DNA of 64,000 nucleotides from Hyalella azteca (Eukaryota; Arthropoda; Malacostraca; Amphipoda; Hyalellidae). Numbering within the stretch: position 1 is the stretch's first letter; each line of letters starts with the position of its first letter. Position numbers and translations under genes: made by a program. The stretch covers positions 248,001 through 312,000 of the forward strand of contig NW_025930752.1 of assembly GCF_000764305.2 (NCBI RefSeq), given 5' to 3'. This document shows, piece after piece, positions 37,501-48,741 of the stretch. The notes under the pieces were generated by a model. The model searched no databases. It was not told where the DNA came from and was given only the letters and a program-made list of their open reading frames with translations.

Positions 37501-38824
37501 TTCCAAAAAACTACAATCGAATCCTAATGTCTCATTCTTCAATGTGATATCCGTTAAACAAATGACACGTAACTTACGACAGCCATCAAGGTTTCATGCG
37601 TAGCATTTTATTGTAAAGGAATTAGAAATGTAAACATAATAAATTTAACATGTGCTAATCATGTGATACGTTTTAAGCCAACGACATCGATATTCTTGAT
37701 GAATAATCAACGGCTTTTCGGAGCTCAAAAAGTCATCAATCTAAGTCCAAGCCCGATTCTTCATTAAGAATCCGCTGACGATAAAACAAGTCACTGCCGA
37801 CAAATATCGATTTTCCTTCCGAAACGTGTATTTTCTCTAACACATCTTAATAAGTTCTAAAAATCTAATTGGGGAAACAGTCAAATCAGGACCAAAAACT
37901 CGAAACAACAAATGTTTCTACTGGTTACTTTGAATCTAACTTGGTAAAGAAGATTATTCAACATTAACTTCCATGACTTTTAATTTTTTTCTCTTTTTGC
38001 AGTTTTTCTCAATGCTCCTATATGCAGATTGTCGAAAAATTTACAGATGTTTATATTCTACTGAATTTAAACGGTCAACAGATGAATAATTAAGCTTTAC
38101 AGCGCAGTACGTTCACCTCATTCGTTAGAGCAATGAAATTCGAACTCAAAAATTAGCTATACACGTCAAGTCAACTGTGGAATTCATGTCTAATTTTAAA
38201 CAATATTACGAGTCCTAATTGTGATCATAGAAACGTAATTTGTACGTGGCAATTTATGTGCACAGAGTGCTGCCTAGATCCACAGGGACGTAGTCCAATT
38301 AACCGAAATAAAGCTCGCTTCCTGTATTCCTCGGCGGCGAGAATTTATGAATTGTCAGTTACTTGATAGCTTATTTCAGGCCCCCGAGGCAGGATAATTA
38401 CCTTCGATTATTCACCGTCCTTGAAAAACTCGAGCGTATTGACTATGTGTCACGAGGGCGAGTCGGTGATCAGATGGTAGCGGCGTGGTTGTGTGAAAAT
38501 TAAAGGCCAAAGTTTCAGTGGGAACCTAATTTGGGATATGTGAGGAAACACGTAGGTTATCTTGATTGATGTCTAATTAAAATTTGCATTAGGTTTGATT
38601 ACCTGCATTCGGCCATTGAGTGGCTCACCGATTTCCAAAAATTTCATTGGCCAATTTACTTTACAAGGCCTTCAGACCAATAGTGACCCATCCTATGACT
38701 AAAAGAATAGTTGCACCAGAAGTATTTTTGAACCCTCTGCTTCCTTAAGTTATACATTTTAGATAAAAAAATATCTCTGTGAGCCTCAGTAAATACAATT
38801 TGTTCATTTTTACCCTATTTTCAC
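34541..38824. other. no gene recognised
   Basis: More than 4 kb of AT-rich sequence without an ORF of 60 codons. GC-richer islands at 35740-35880, 37360-37500 and 38270-38520 have no coding signature and could be conserved regulatory elements. No repeat array or palindrome of note seen. Confidence 0.4.
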
Positions 38825-38910
38825 GGTGCGAATATTTCGTCCTTAATTACGGCCCTCATCACGCAGTCATAATCACATACAGTCATAATCGTCCTTAATT
38901 ACAGCCCTAA
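38825..38910. repeat. short local duplication
   Basis: CGTCCTTAATTACRGCCCT occurs twice about 48 bases apart, with ACAGTCATAATC-like words duplicated between. Two copies only. Confidence 0.7.
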
Positions 38911-38970
38911 GCTAACCACAGTCCGCCACAGTTCCAAACAATACGTCATTGTGCCCCACTTATTTTTAGT

Positions 38971-39660
38971 AGACTGGGCTGATACGTGGAAGCTGCGTTT
39001 TAATTCTGACATATGCATGTGTAAAGTATATGATATACATATGGATAACAGCATGATAACAGTATGAAAAGACATGGTTGCAACAAGATAGTGATGATTG
39101 TGAAGTCGACAATAATTGAAAAAGTTTTAGAAGCTTATGTCAAAGAAAAATTGAAATTTGTTAAGCATATTGAAACGTAAGTTAATTTATCCAATAAACT
39201 TCTTGGACTGATCAAACGCTCATACGAGTGCCTAGATGCATGAGTGATGAAGCTGTTGTTTGTCTCCACATTTATGTCGTTGACGCTCAGAGTTTGTACG
39301 CATTCATGAACAAACTAGATAAAGCTAGGGAGAAATAAATGTTCAGACTTGAAATGCCTAGCAGCCTACAGACCTGGTAGAAGACAAGTAGACATTTCAA
39401 ACCAACGCCAGTTTTAAAAAAATCTGGTCAAATGTCCAGTTTTTATGTCTCCTGTGATCAGGTCACGAAAAGCAGATGAATCGGCGACAATCCACACAAG
39501 GCTTCTCTTCAGCGCCAACAACACCATGCTATAGGCAAACAGTCCGTGACATTCTCCCACATTTTACCAAGGTTCAGAAAAACAATCACTCAATTCATCT
39601 ATTCCAAGTTATGTCGTTTTCGCCCGATTGGCAATAAAAATGACTAGTTTCAAGCTGAAG
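38971..39660 (+). pseudogene. decayed LINE reverse transcriptase fragment
   Basis: The plus strand reads WADTWKLRFNSD then KVYDIH, the conserved stretch after the catalytic core in CR1/jockey-type reverse transcriptases (usual form W..W.L.FN..KCKVMHIG). About 120 bases on, in another frame, comes LKFVKHIET, stop, VNLSNKLLGLIKRSYECLDA, stop, VMKLLF, which fits the usual LKF..HI...V.KANKLLGLI.R.F..LD..V...L. Stops, frameshifts and missing blocks show it is dead. The palm domain with the catalytic aspartates is absent. The fragment fades after about 39330. Family assignment beyond CR1/jockey-like is not possible by eye. Confidence 0.65.
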
Positions 39661-39762
39661 GCTCAAGTAATTGAACTTTTAAGCTTTCCCACAAAAAATA
39701 ATTGTTCCCTCAAATAAAAATAGTCCCCACCCCAAAAAATACTTCCCCTTCAAAATAAAAAA

Positions 39763-39922
39763 ATATAACTCAGTACTCACTGCAGTGAGTGACCGAGAGC
39801 GCATTTTCTCGTCGACGAAAACTTGAGGTCACGGACGGACGGACAGACGGACAGACAGACAGACAGACGGACATGGCGAGCACAATAGTGCATTTTTCCA
39901 TAAATGAGCAAATGCGCTAAAA
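39763..39922 (+). mobile_element. microsatellite-cored palindromic element, copy 5
   Basis: Full-length copy with ACTTGAGGTCAC in place of ACGTGAAGTCAC after the TCGTCGACGA palindrome. It shares this change with copies 6 and 8. Core of GACGGACA and pure GACA units. 3' end GAGCAAATGCGCTAAAA. Copy 6 lies 660 bases away in the opposite orientation. Confidence 0.85.
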
Positions 39923-40584
39923 ATAGCCGTAAATAAATAGGAATGTAAGAAGATTAATTAAGATTTGACGTTTTACTCTGTTGCTCCTTTTCATATTTGC
40001 ATAGCCCTACGACCGACCATTAGCGCTCCTATCCCAGTGACATAAACAAGGGGTAAGCTCCCTCACTAACTCATCTAAAACTTATATGACCCTACGGATA
40101 ATCCCTTACAACAGCATTCCAGTTCTTTTCATTTCAAATTGGTTAAAAACTATCATTAATTGGATAATTCTGTCATTATGGATTAGGAATGAATCACCTA
40201 TTGGAATATTTCCGTAATTTTTCAGCTATCTAATTAATCAATAACACTTCCTTCCTACCTTTTACATCTTCTTCAAAGCTCAAACTTTCGTGTTTATTCC
40301 TTTAATTTTTTCACATTTTGAGAGATTATTATTACACATTGTATTCAAATTGATGGCAGTATAAAATTCAATAGCGTACTTTATTGGATTTATTTAACTT
40401 GATACTCAATCAAATGTCAATATTCATCCCGTCTTTTCATTCGTTTCGTGGAAGAGAACAGATCCTTTTTGCGAGCATCATAAAAGTGCTTGTTAAATCT
40501 GCGACTCAGCTTCGTTGTTCGGAGAAACTGTGGGCATTAAAATAATGCTTGAACACTTGATTGGTACATATACATCTATACATA
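39923..40584. other. no gene recognised
   Basis: AT-rich spacer between the two opposed element copies; nothing visible. Confidence 0.5.
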
Positions 40585-40749
40585 TTTTAGCGCATTTTCT
40601 CATTAATGGAAAAAATGCACTATTGTGCTCCCTATGTCCGTCCGTCCATCTGTCTGTCTGTCTGTCCGTCCGTCTGTCAGTGACCTCAAGTTTTCGTCGA
40701 CGAGAAAATGCGCTCTCTGTCACTCACTGCAGTGAGTACTGAGTTATAT
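40585..40749 (-). mobile_element. microsatellite-cored palindromic element, copy 6
   Basis: Minus-strand full-length copy, CTTGAGG subfamily: ATATAACTCAG to GAGAAAATGCGCTAAAA with a short GACGGACA core. A-rich sequence precedes the 5' box. Overlapping ORFs on both strands are read-throughs. Confidence 0.85.
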
Positions 40750-41190
40750 TTTTTTAATTTCTTCACTTTACATAGCCTTGTGGGAGTAAGGCTTAGTTTA
40801 ATTGCGAGAATGCATTGTCAAGGGAGAGGAAGGAACAAAAAACGCTCAGCCCGGGTACATTATAGGATTAATGTTAGTCTGATCTGCGAAGAGCCGTACA
40901 ATTAACTTTAACACCGAATTATGGGCGGCCAACCATCAGTAATCAATACCTTAACCTTACTAACGCGGCTTATATATAAAACTGGATCATGATAGGCCTG
41001 CATTCAGCAAACCAATATTATATATTGGTATTTAGGGCCTATACTTTCAAAAAAAGTTAAGGGATCGTAAGTTCATCAGCCAATCACTGACGGCCTTTCA
41101 AGCCAAATCCACCAATCATAGATAAGAAAATAGAGCGTAATTGTACTTACGTTCACTTTGCGAGGTTTGGAAGTATGGCCCCAGAGTTCC
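40750..41190. other. no gene recognised
   Basis: Mixed composition. The 65-codon plus ORF starting at 40708 is the read-out of copy 6 into flanking DNA. Nothing else visible. Confidence 0.4.
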
Positions 41191-41427
41191 TCAGTGAACC
41201 ATCGTCGGCCGACCGACGGCAGACGATAACACGCCTGTGATGTAATCACGATATCGTACCTGGCATCTTGACCATAACATTCGACCTGGGATGATGGTTA
41301 TTGCATCCTCCTTCGTTTGATCATCGTTGCAGCCGCTGAGACCGGCACAAATGGCCGACGTTATGTAGCATCTGCATTCAGCTTTCAGCTCGTCACAATG
41401 ATTACAAGTATGGAGATGTGGGCTCAT
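41191..41427 (-). other. cysteine-rich open frame, possible exon
   Basis: A 78-codon frame in a GC-richer patch. It has six Cys in its first half (HTCNHC, ECRCY, AICAG, SGCND) and a seventh at SRCQV. A good-looking splice donor CCAG/GTACG lies after SRCQ. No signal peptide precedes it and I cannot match the spacing to a family. It could be an internal exon of a secreted Cys-rich protein, or chance. Confidence 0.25.
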
Positions 41428-41523
41428 AATATTCGTAGAATATCAAGAATATTGCAGAATGTACAATAGAACGGGGACATTTCTCAATACCAAATGTATC
41501 TAAATGTGTTCAGTATTTATAGA

Positions 41524-41680
41524 ATATAACTCAGTACTCGCTGCAGTGAGTGACAGAGAGAGCATTTTCTCGTCGACGAAAACGTGAAGTCACGGACGGA
41601 CAGACGGACAGACGGACCGACGGACGGACATGGCGAGCACTATAGCGCCTTTTTTCCATAAATGGGAAAATGCGCTAAAA
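41524..41680 (+). mobile_element. microsatellite-cored palindromic element, copy 7
   Basis: Full-length copy: ATATAACTCAGTACTCGCTG (one palindrome change), TCGTCGACGA, GTGAAGTCAC, core of GACGGACA units with one GACC, ACATGGCGAGCACTATAG, end GGGAAAATGCGCTAAAA. CGTGAAG subfamily. Confidence 0.85.
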
Positions 41681-42613
41681 AGTGTATTGTAATAATAGTA
41701 GGAAATAATAATATTGAGATCATTTTTAATAACATAATAACACCGGTCATATTGAGATGAATATGATTCCATATAATAATCTCATTGGTTATGTTTCGCT
41801 GCCGGGAATGATGATGATGAGATGTGACAACGTGCGTGCTATCTGTCGAAAGCCAATAATCAAGATGATTACCGATCCAGGGTCCCTCAGCTGATTTCGA
41901 GAAGACCACTCGATACGACCAAGACCTAATCAGGCTAAGTGTTGAGACTAGCTGGCTTTTCTTGATTCTTGAATAGCAGAAATAATGCCAGATACTGACG
42001 TAATATATGACGCTAATTTTTCTAGGCATAGAAAATAATCAGAACGTTGTTCGTAATCTCAGACAATACCTTTGTCTTTATATAAATAAGGTAATACGTT
42101 GGGACACAATCCATGTTTGGAGCCTTGCTCATCATATGACGGGAAATCCATTCTATATAAACAGTCAATTAGGATTATTTGACGTGAATGCAAGAAAAAA
42201 ATTAACGAATCCAAATAATTTGTGAGAGATAGGAAAACGAAAATAGCAAAAATAGAAAGAAGAAATAAGAAGAAACGGGGCATATGCATCACGATGAGGC
42301 CGATTGCATTCGTATTTTGATAGCAGTAATGGTATCCGGATGAAGAAGATGTTCAATCGAGGATACTTTTACCTCATTATCGGTTACTACCAGGCAAGAA
42401 GTTCAGAGCAGTCCCAGATACCGAAGCTAGCTAATTATCCAGTGGCAATTGCACGAAGCATCTTTTAAGAGACTCTTTCGAGCCCAGGAGAAGTGGAGCT
42501 GGTGCACTTGTTGTCCCGGGCCTATTTAAGGAAGTTTGCACCGGTGGCAAATATGGCGTTCGCAAGTTAAGCACCTCGCAGTTGCCGGTTCCTCGTTCAC
42601 CCTTTCCGGAGTT
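41681..42613. other. no gene recognised
   Basis: AT-rich to about 42400, then GC-richer. Overlapping 60-129 codon ORFs on both strands (41590-42356) lack motifs. The GC-rich 42430-42613 segment leads into the foldback and might be its flank or a promoter region. Confidence 0.35.
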
Positions 42614-42825
42614 GCGGGTAAGGGGCGAACATGTTTCGCGGCCGGTATAAAAGGGTCGGAAAAGTTTAAGAAAAAAATTTCTTTCAAGTGAAGAAAAAGA
42701 AAAGTGAGGGTAAGTGAGGGTAAGAAAGAAAATTTCTTTCTTACCCTCACTTGAAAGAAATTTTTTTCTTAAACTTTTCCGACCCTTTTATCTCGGCCGC
42801 GAAACATGTTCTCCCCCTTACCCGC
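42614..42825. repeat. 212-bp foldback (inverted repeat) with TATA-like box
   Basis: GCGGGTAAGG...AACATGTTTCGCGGCC (left) returns as its reverse complement ending TTACCCGC (right). The arms pair over about 90 bases around a perfect palindromic centre, GGTAAGAAAGAAAATTTCTT and on. The left arm carries an extra ~26 bases (AAGAAAAAGAAAAGTGAGGG and on), seemingly a local duplication of GTGAGGGTAA. The left arm contains GGCCGGTATAAAAGGG, a good TATA-box match; the right arm has GAGATAAAAGGG at that place. ORFs on both strands sharing the start MRVRKK follow from the symmetry and are not genes. Confidence 0.85.
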
Positions 42826-45800
42826 ATGATTCTAATTTTATTCTGGCCAAATGCTTCGTTGCGCTCAAGTTGCAACATGCATTGCATTTTGCTCTGGCAG
42901 CAAAACATACGTTCCCGAGTGCAGCTCTATATGTTTACTCTAAGCCGTCAAAATATTACTTTTATCTTCGAAGTTTCAAATTAGTTCTTATTGAAGTATG
43001 GAACATGCCGTTTTTTTCTCTGATAAAACCACGTTTCTTCTGTAAATTAACGGGACGCCTTCCGCTATAAACCTTTCATGACTAAATGTTTGCCTATAGT
43101 GTGTTAAAATAATGATCCATGAACACTAGATTCATATTGATTAGAAAATAAAGTGAAGAAAACAGTTGTATGATACATCAATTTTTAATTTCCATATTCT
43201 TAATTGTTGAATAAATTTAACGATCACCAGAAACCTTTCAGTGATGTGATGGATGTTCGCGAGCTTAGTTCGAAGACATTTTTCGAAGACATGTGCATAA
43301 CATAATTTAATACGGCTCGATCAGCGTTTAAACGGAGGTCGAATAATACGAGGTCTGACTAATTACACACTTTATTATTAAAAACTAGGATGACGCCATT
43401 TACAAATTTCTACCTCGAGCTTGAATCGCAGAACGAAATGCGCGGTTTATGAAGCAAAGTCTCAATACAAGGCATTTAGATTCCTAAACGATGCATTAAG
43501 TCATGCATAAATATTATGACTTTGATGGAATATAAAAAAATTATTTTCTTTTTCTGAAACATTCCGCAAGTTAGTCCACTATAACAAATTACAAATGCTG
43601 TTCGGAATATTGATCAGTAATTCCCAATTAAAAATTACTGAAAATACTCGGGTCCTGATTTTGAAATTATTATATGCGCTAAAACGAGCACTTACGATAT
43701 GTTTCTTTGATGTTATTGTCATGACTTATTATTTTTTTCAGCTTAAAAAATGCGGACCTAGATCGCATTTTAAATAATCTCTTTATTATCAATCCGAAAT
43801 GATCATAGAACATTTTTTTTTTGAAACTTTTTAGATCAGCTGGAATGTAGACATTACCCCATACGTAATTAGGCTCATACTTTTAATCCACTCGGGTGCA
43901 TTTTAAACTCATCTTGCCTACGTAAATTGAAGAAAACAATTGTATATTCAACTCAGGATTCAGCTAATTAGAAAACAAATGCTAATGATGTTCATAATAT
44001 TTTCTACTGAGAACAATGTAATTGAGTTGATGATAGAACATCTGACGTTTAAAGATTAAGAAATGCAATTACCTTAAAGACAATTTTTTTCTGTGGAATG
44101 GAAAAATTTTCATGACATTTATGATCTTTTCAGTATTAGCTTCACATTTTAGTTAACTCAAGTATTTGCTTTCGAATTTTATGAGAGCGAATCTATGATG
44201 AAATATTTTATTCGTGGACGCACTTGTAATAGATCAAAGCCATTAAACTTTTTAGAAAAAGAATTAAAGCGAAAAAATCTACTCGTGAATCTTATTGGAA
44301 AAACGTTCATCAGAATCACTTGTATTTACAAGAGTCTTAAAAAACTAAGTGACAATACAATGTTTGCAGGAGGAACTTCCTCCATCACAAATTCTACTCA
44401 TACACCAGTAACCGTAGAGAAAATATATATATAGGGATCCAGATCTCCGCATTTATAGGCAGAAGTGAAATCATGATTTTTATTTTAAGCTAATCATAGA
44501 AAACCTTAAACTTATCGTAGGGAGTACGCTAAGCACATCCTTTTTACAAATCCTGACGTCTTCTCAAAGGAGGAGATTCTATCGCCTCTAGGATAACTAT
44601 TATACTAGTTTAGGTCGGGCTAAGATGTGCACTAAAATTTTGTAAGCTTTAGTACAATAAAAATTGTCCGAACTCTCCACTGGCAAAAATCATTCCGACA
44701 ATATTGATCAGTTGAAACTTTTGGGAAGTCTGGCTGTCGTAATTAGCTACAAAACCAGAGCTACAATAAATTCGTCTGTGTTAATAAAATGGACAGAAAA
44801 AAAACATGAATTGTTTCATAATCACAAGAAAATACTCTTAAAAAGCGCAAGAGATGCAAAAAATAAACTTCCCAGACATTTACCACTCAATTAATAGTCG
44901 GTTTAGAAGAAACTAATGAAAATAACGACTCACAAATAAGTATTTAAGTGAATTCCCTGCCACTTTCAGGCGTCTTTAAACACAACTTGTCTCGTGACTA
45001 AGATAAAAGATATCGCTGACAAGTATCACTCTACATCGGCGCGGCCGCAGACATGTGCGCAATCCCTGGTCAAAATTACAGGCTAGTTTAACGGTTCGTA
45101 TAAAAATTCATGACTGATTTCGAAATAATTATCGTTAAATTCAGCTTTGCCGTAGCTGAATGAGGAGACTGGAATTGGTCTACATTGCAGCAACATGTAA
45201 GGGGTCACGGGTACTATTGCTAATGGGCTGTTACACTTTATTATTTTACAATCGTGCTACTCCAGTAACTTGTTTTTACAAAGTTATATTGATTAAATTT
45301 TCGTTTTGATTATAGAATTTACACATGCAGTTGACTATGACATCTTCAAACATATGAGAAATGTTATGTTTATCAGAGGTATGTTATATATTCAATTTAC
45401 ACCCAAAGAAATTAGTGACTTCTGGTCGAAGTAACGAAGCAATCTTCGTCCCCTTATATAGTAGGTCATCCAGACACAGTTTAGCGCGGCAAAAAACTGT
45501 ATCAGTGCTAAGAGAGAAAAGTGTGTCAGTATTAATATAATATGACCCAGGCATTTGCCTCAGTGTTTGCAACCAATTAACCGGGTATTTTAAGCAAGTA
45601 CGAGAAACAAAGTACCACAACTTTTGTAATATAATTTAAAAGTGAATCATTATTTTATTGATTTCGAGGAACATTGGAATCAAACTAATAGAAATCAATG
45701 ACTAGTAAATATTAGCGAATAAGAGCAGTTATGCCTTATTATATGCAACGTTTGAAACTAAATTTACTAATATAGTTGTAGACACATAGCACACATTGAA

Positions 45801-48316
45801 TCTTCATTCACGTAATGCGGAATTTTATAGACCGGATTTAAATTAAAAAATAATAAATCACAAAACTTGTAAAGCAGGATTCCAATTATGTGGATTGTAA
45901 GCCAATTAAGCTAATTACTCCCAAAGTGCCAGAGGACAAAGAGCCCGTAGTGTTTGATAAATAAATCAAGGTGCAATAAAAAACGAAACTGTCACTCAAG
46001 CTTCAGAGTTCATTTTGCATCGAATTTTTTTAGCGAACAAAAACAATACTATATATGACGAAGCTCGTTGGTGCTAAATGCATCTGTCGGGCTCAAGGAT
46101 GTTTGTTTCAAACTTAGAGGATTTGCATGGCGTTGTACCTAAAAGCAAGTGCGTATAAAATATTTGATTGAGAGGTGATGAGTTATTAAAAAATAGTACA
46201 TAAATGTAGTGTTTAATCGTCAGTTTATAGGGTGTATAAATTCGTTGAGAAACGTGCCGGCGACTGTAAATTTTGCTTCTCAAAATGCATTTTCATTACA
46301 GAGAATAGATGCTTCGCAGTGAATGTACAAATCAATTGCTAAAATTTCACAAAATTAAGACATATAATTAAAAATTACTGCAGTTTCTGAATTGTTTGTT
46401 GATATTATTCCTGTGGTCTTTATTAAATTGAAATTAAATTATAGCCTTAAATTTTGAAGAAAAACATTTTTTCTACGTTTCTAGCATTGAAAAACTTCAT
46501 TAAAACATCTTGGACATTTATGTTCGGCTCAAGGTTTGTCGCAAAAATGTTAATTAGCAATAGTTTCAAACTAAACGATTTGAAATTGCATTTATTTTTT
46601 TTCAAAGCTATTATTTTTTTAAGTACATAAGCGGTATTGAAAAAAATGTGAAGAAAAGTTGCGACAAGTTGCAGCAGTTCGTCCATAAACAATGCTAGCA
46701 CGAGACAAATATTTATTTGCTTTAATAATATTAAGATTCAAATTATAAGACGCTCTTCTTAATAAATAATATTGAAAATACACCTTTATCCTTGTGTAAG
46801 TCACATAAGATGAATACACATCATATTTGCGTCACTGTCTTTAATAACACCTAAGAATACTGAAGTATTGCACACGGAAGATGAGTTTTAGAATAAACAC
46901 CGAGAACACAACAAGTGAAAGAGTGGGAACATTTAAATACCAATGCAGCACAGCAATTCATCAATTCACAATTTTTTAGTTATATTACAAAGTGCATCGG
47001 GCTCCAAAATTTCATTCAGGGTTAAAACGCACAAGCAAATCATTGCAAACGTATTTATAAATGCGTGTTAACTCTTGCTTTAAATGATTAATTATTTGTA
47101 AGTGATATATTTACCGAACTGTTTAGAAAATCTCATTCCCAAAAACAATGGTTATCGTATGAAGTATCGTAAATTCTATCAATTCACTCCATCAGGAAGT
47201 GAATATAGACAGCAATAAATTTATGCTGAACGTGACAAACCTTTTGAGATTGTCATGCTTACCTACAAATTAAGACAGAGATTTGTGTGCCGATTCGAAT
47301 CCATGATGGTTAAATTAGAAGACTATTATTCTAACCTAGACATTAATTAGACGAAGATTCGGCAAAAATACAATGACTCTGAGATAATTTTATTTTAATA
47401 TTTAATACTGACAACCAGTATCATTGTAGGTCAAATCAATTGTCCGGGTATCGAAATAGCGCAGTTGCGCGTGACAGCTCAGTGCGCTTGGCTGGCCGTA
47501 AGAAGATTTTCAGAGAACAATAACACACAAATCACAGTGCAGGCAACTCGGGCAATTCGGAATGTTAAAGAAATCTACGGAAATTCCAAAATGTGAAAAC
47601 AGATGAACCTCGCAGACTCAGAACTACATCTCGCCTGTGGGAGAAAAGATGCAACATTGTATTATTCCAAAAAAGCAGCGAAATTCAAAATGTTAGTTAG
47701 AATTCAAAATGATTTTGTGGTATGACGTTCTTCATTTAATACAGTGCCAAAAGAAGGGAAAATTTCGTTAATCGTTCCGTAATGTTGGTAACAATAATTT
47801 TTATGGAAATACATATATACACGGTAAAATGAACTCCAACTTGCCAAATTAGGTTCAAATGATAATTAAAATAATTCAACTCATTATCGAGTTAATTAAT
47901 ACAATACGAGTGATTGGCATTTAGGCTACAAGTAACAATGCATCAATACTAGTTATAGGAATTTCATATGCTAGATATAAAGCATAAACAGGATAAGAAT
48001 TGATAAAAAAGTTTTAATAGAAATTTAAACGATTACCTTGATGTCTTTCATGCAATAATGAAATTAAAATGCGTAAAGTGAAACTGAAATACATCAAAGT
48101 GTTCTTTCAATTAATATCTCATGAGCTTGGAGACATTAGGTGTCTGTTGCGAGCGATATTTTTATCTAAAACAAGTACATCATTAATTGTACTAACGTCA
48201 TAAAATACCAGAGAAAACATGATGAGGTTTTTGCAATAAATAATGTACTTGTGTTAGATAAAAATATAGCTCAAAGCCATTAGCTCAGAAGACATGATTT
48301 TTCTTCTCTCGCAATA
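42826..48316. other. no gene recognised
   Basis: About 5.5 kb of AT-rich sequence downstream of the adhesion gene. ORFs of 60-84 codons (for example 44195-44434 and 44664-44894 plus; 45384-45620, 46074-46283 and 46447-46701 minus) lack domains or splice continuity. No repeat array seen; a GC-richer patch lies at 47440-47660. Confidence 0.4.
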
Positions 48317-48322
48317 TTTATT
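48317..48322 (-). promoter_or_regulatory. candidate polyadenylation signal
   Basis: AATAAA on the minus strand about 300 bases after the stop codon of the adhesion gene. It is just past the 38-bp array, which would then lie in the 3' untranslated region. The hexamer is common in AT-rich DNA. Confidence 0.35.
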
Positions 48323-48337
48323 GATAATTGACCTAAC

Positions 48338-48564
48338 TTATTGCATGAAAATAAGCACTGAGTAAATATAAGTTATTATTGCATGAAAATAAACACTGAG
48401 TAAATATAAGTTATTATTGCAAGAAAATAAGCACTGAGTAAATATAAGTTATTATTGCATGAAAATAAAAACTGAGTAAATATAAGTTATTATTGCAAGA
48501 AAATAAGCACTGAGTAAATATAAGTTATTATTGCATGAAAATAAGCACTGATTAAAAATAAGTT
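48338..48564. repeat. 38-bp tandem array in the presumed 3' UTR
   Basis: Six units of exactly 38 bases (CACTGAGTAAATATAAG then TTATTATTGCATGAAAATAA), with ACTGA at 38-base steps from about 48357. Units vary mainly between GCATG and GCAAG. The array starts some 60 bases after the adhesion gene stop codon. Confidence 0.9.
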
Positions 48565-48625
48565 ACTTACGTATTCACTGAATTAAGGCGACAAATTTTT
48601 AAAAAGAAGAGTCTTAGGTGGTTCA

Positions 48626-48723
48626 TCAAACGCTGCAGTGCAGGGCAAGAGTCGCCAGCAGCATCGCTAGGGACGTCGCAACTCCACAGGCTGACGAGGC
48701 TTTCGTCTGCAAGCTCATCACCT
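48626..48723 (-). CDS. Ig/FN3 adhesion protein, last exon (GPI-anchor signal)
   Basis: Acceptor TATTGCTGCAG at 48724, then 98 coding bases to TGA at 48626-48628. The preceding exon ends one base into a codon, and adding that G gives E-V-M-S-L-Q-T-K, then small residues ASSACG, then a hydrophobic stretch VATSLAMLLATLAL ending HCSV and stop. A small-residue site followed by a hydrophobic C-terminus with no charged tail is the standard form of a GPI-attachment signal, and known klingon and wrapper proteins are GPI-anchored. Phase match, GC-rich coding composition and acceptor support it. The intron to the previous exon is 2.4 kb and filled with repeats. A more distant alternative last exon cannot be excluded. 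Confidence 0.75.
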
Positions 48724-48741
48724 CTGCAGCAATAAACATGG

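Noticed and set aside
42526..43070. Two ORFs sharing the start MRVRKK on opposite strands, one ending in CLTCERHICHRC
   Set aside because: The shared start comes from the symmetry of the foldback. The CxxC/HxxC spacing at the minus-strand end fits no zinc finger and lacks splice support.
44664..44894. Possible remnant of a retroelement protein
   Set aside because: Lysine-rich because of A-rich DNA; no recognisable motif or neighbouring element parts.
48338..48564. Possible CRISPR-like or iteron array
   Set aside because: Simple 38-bp tandem repeat without spacers in a eukaryotic 3' UTR context.
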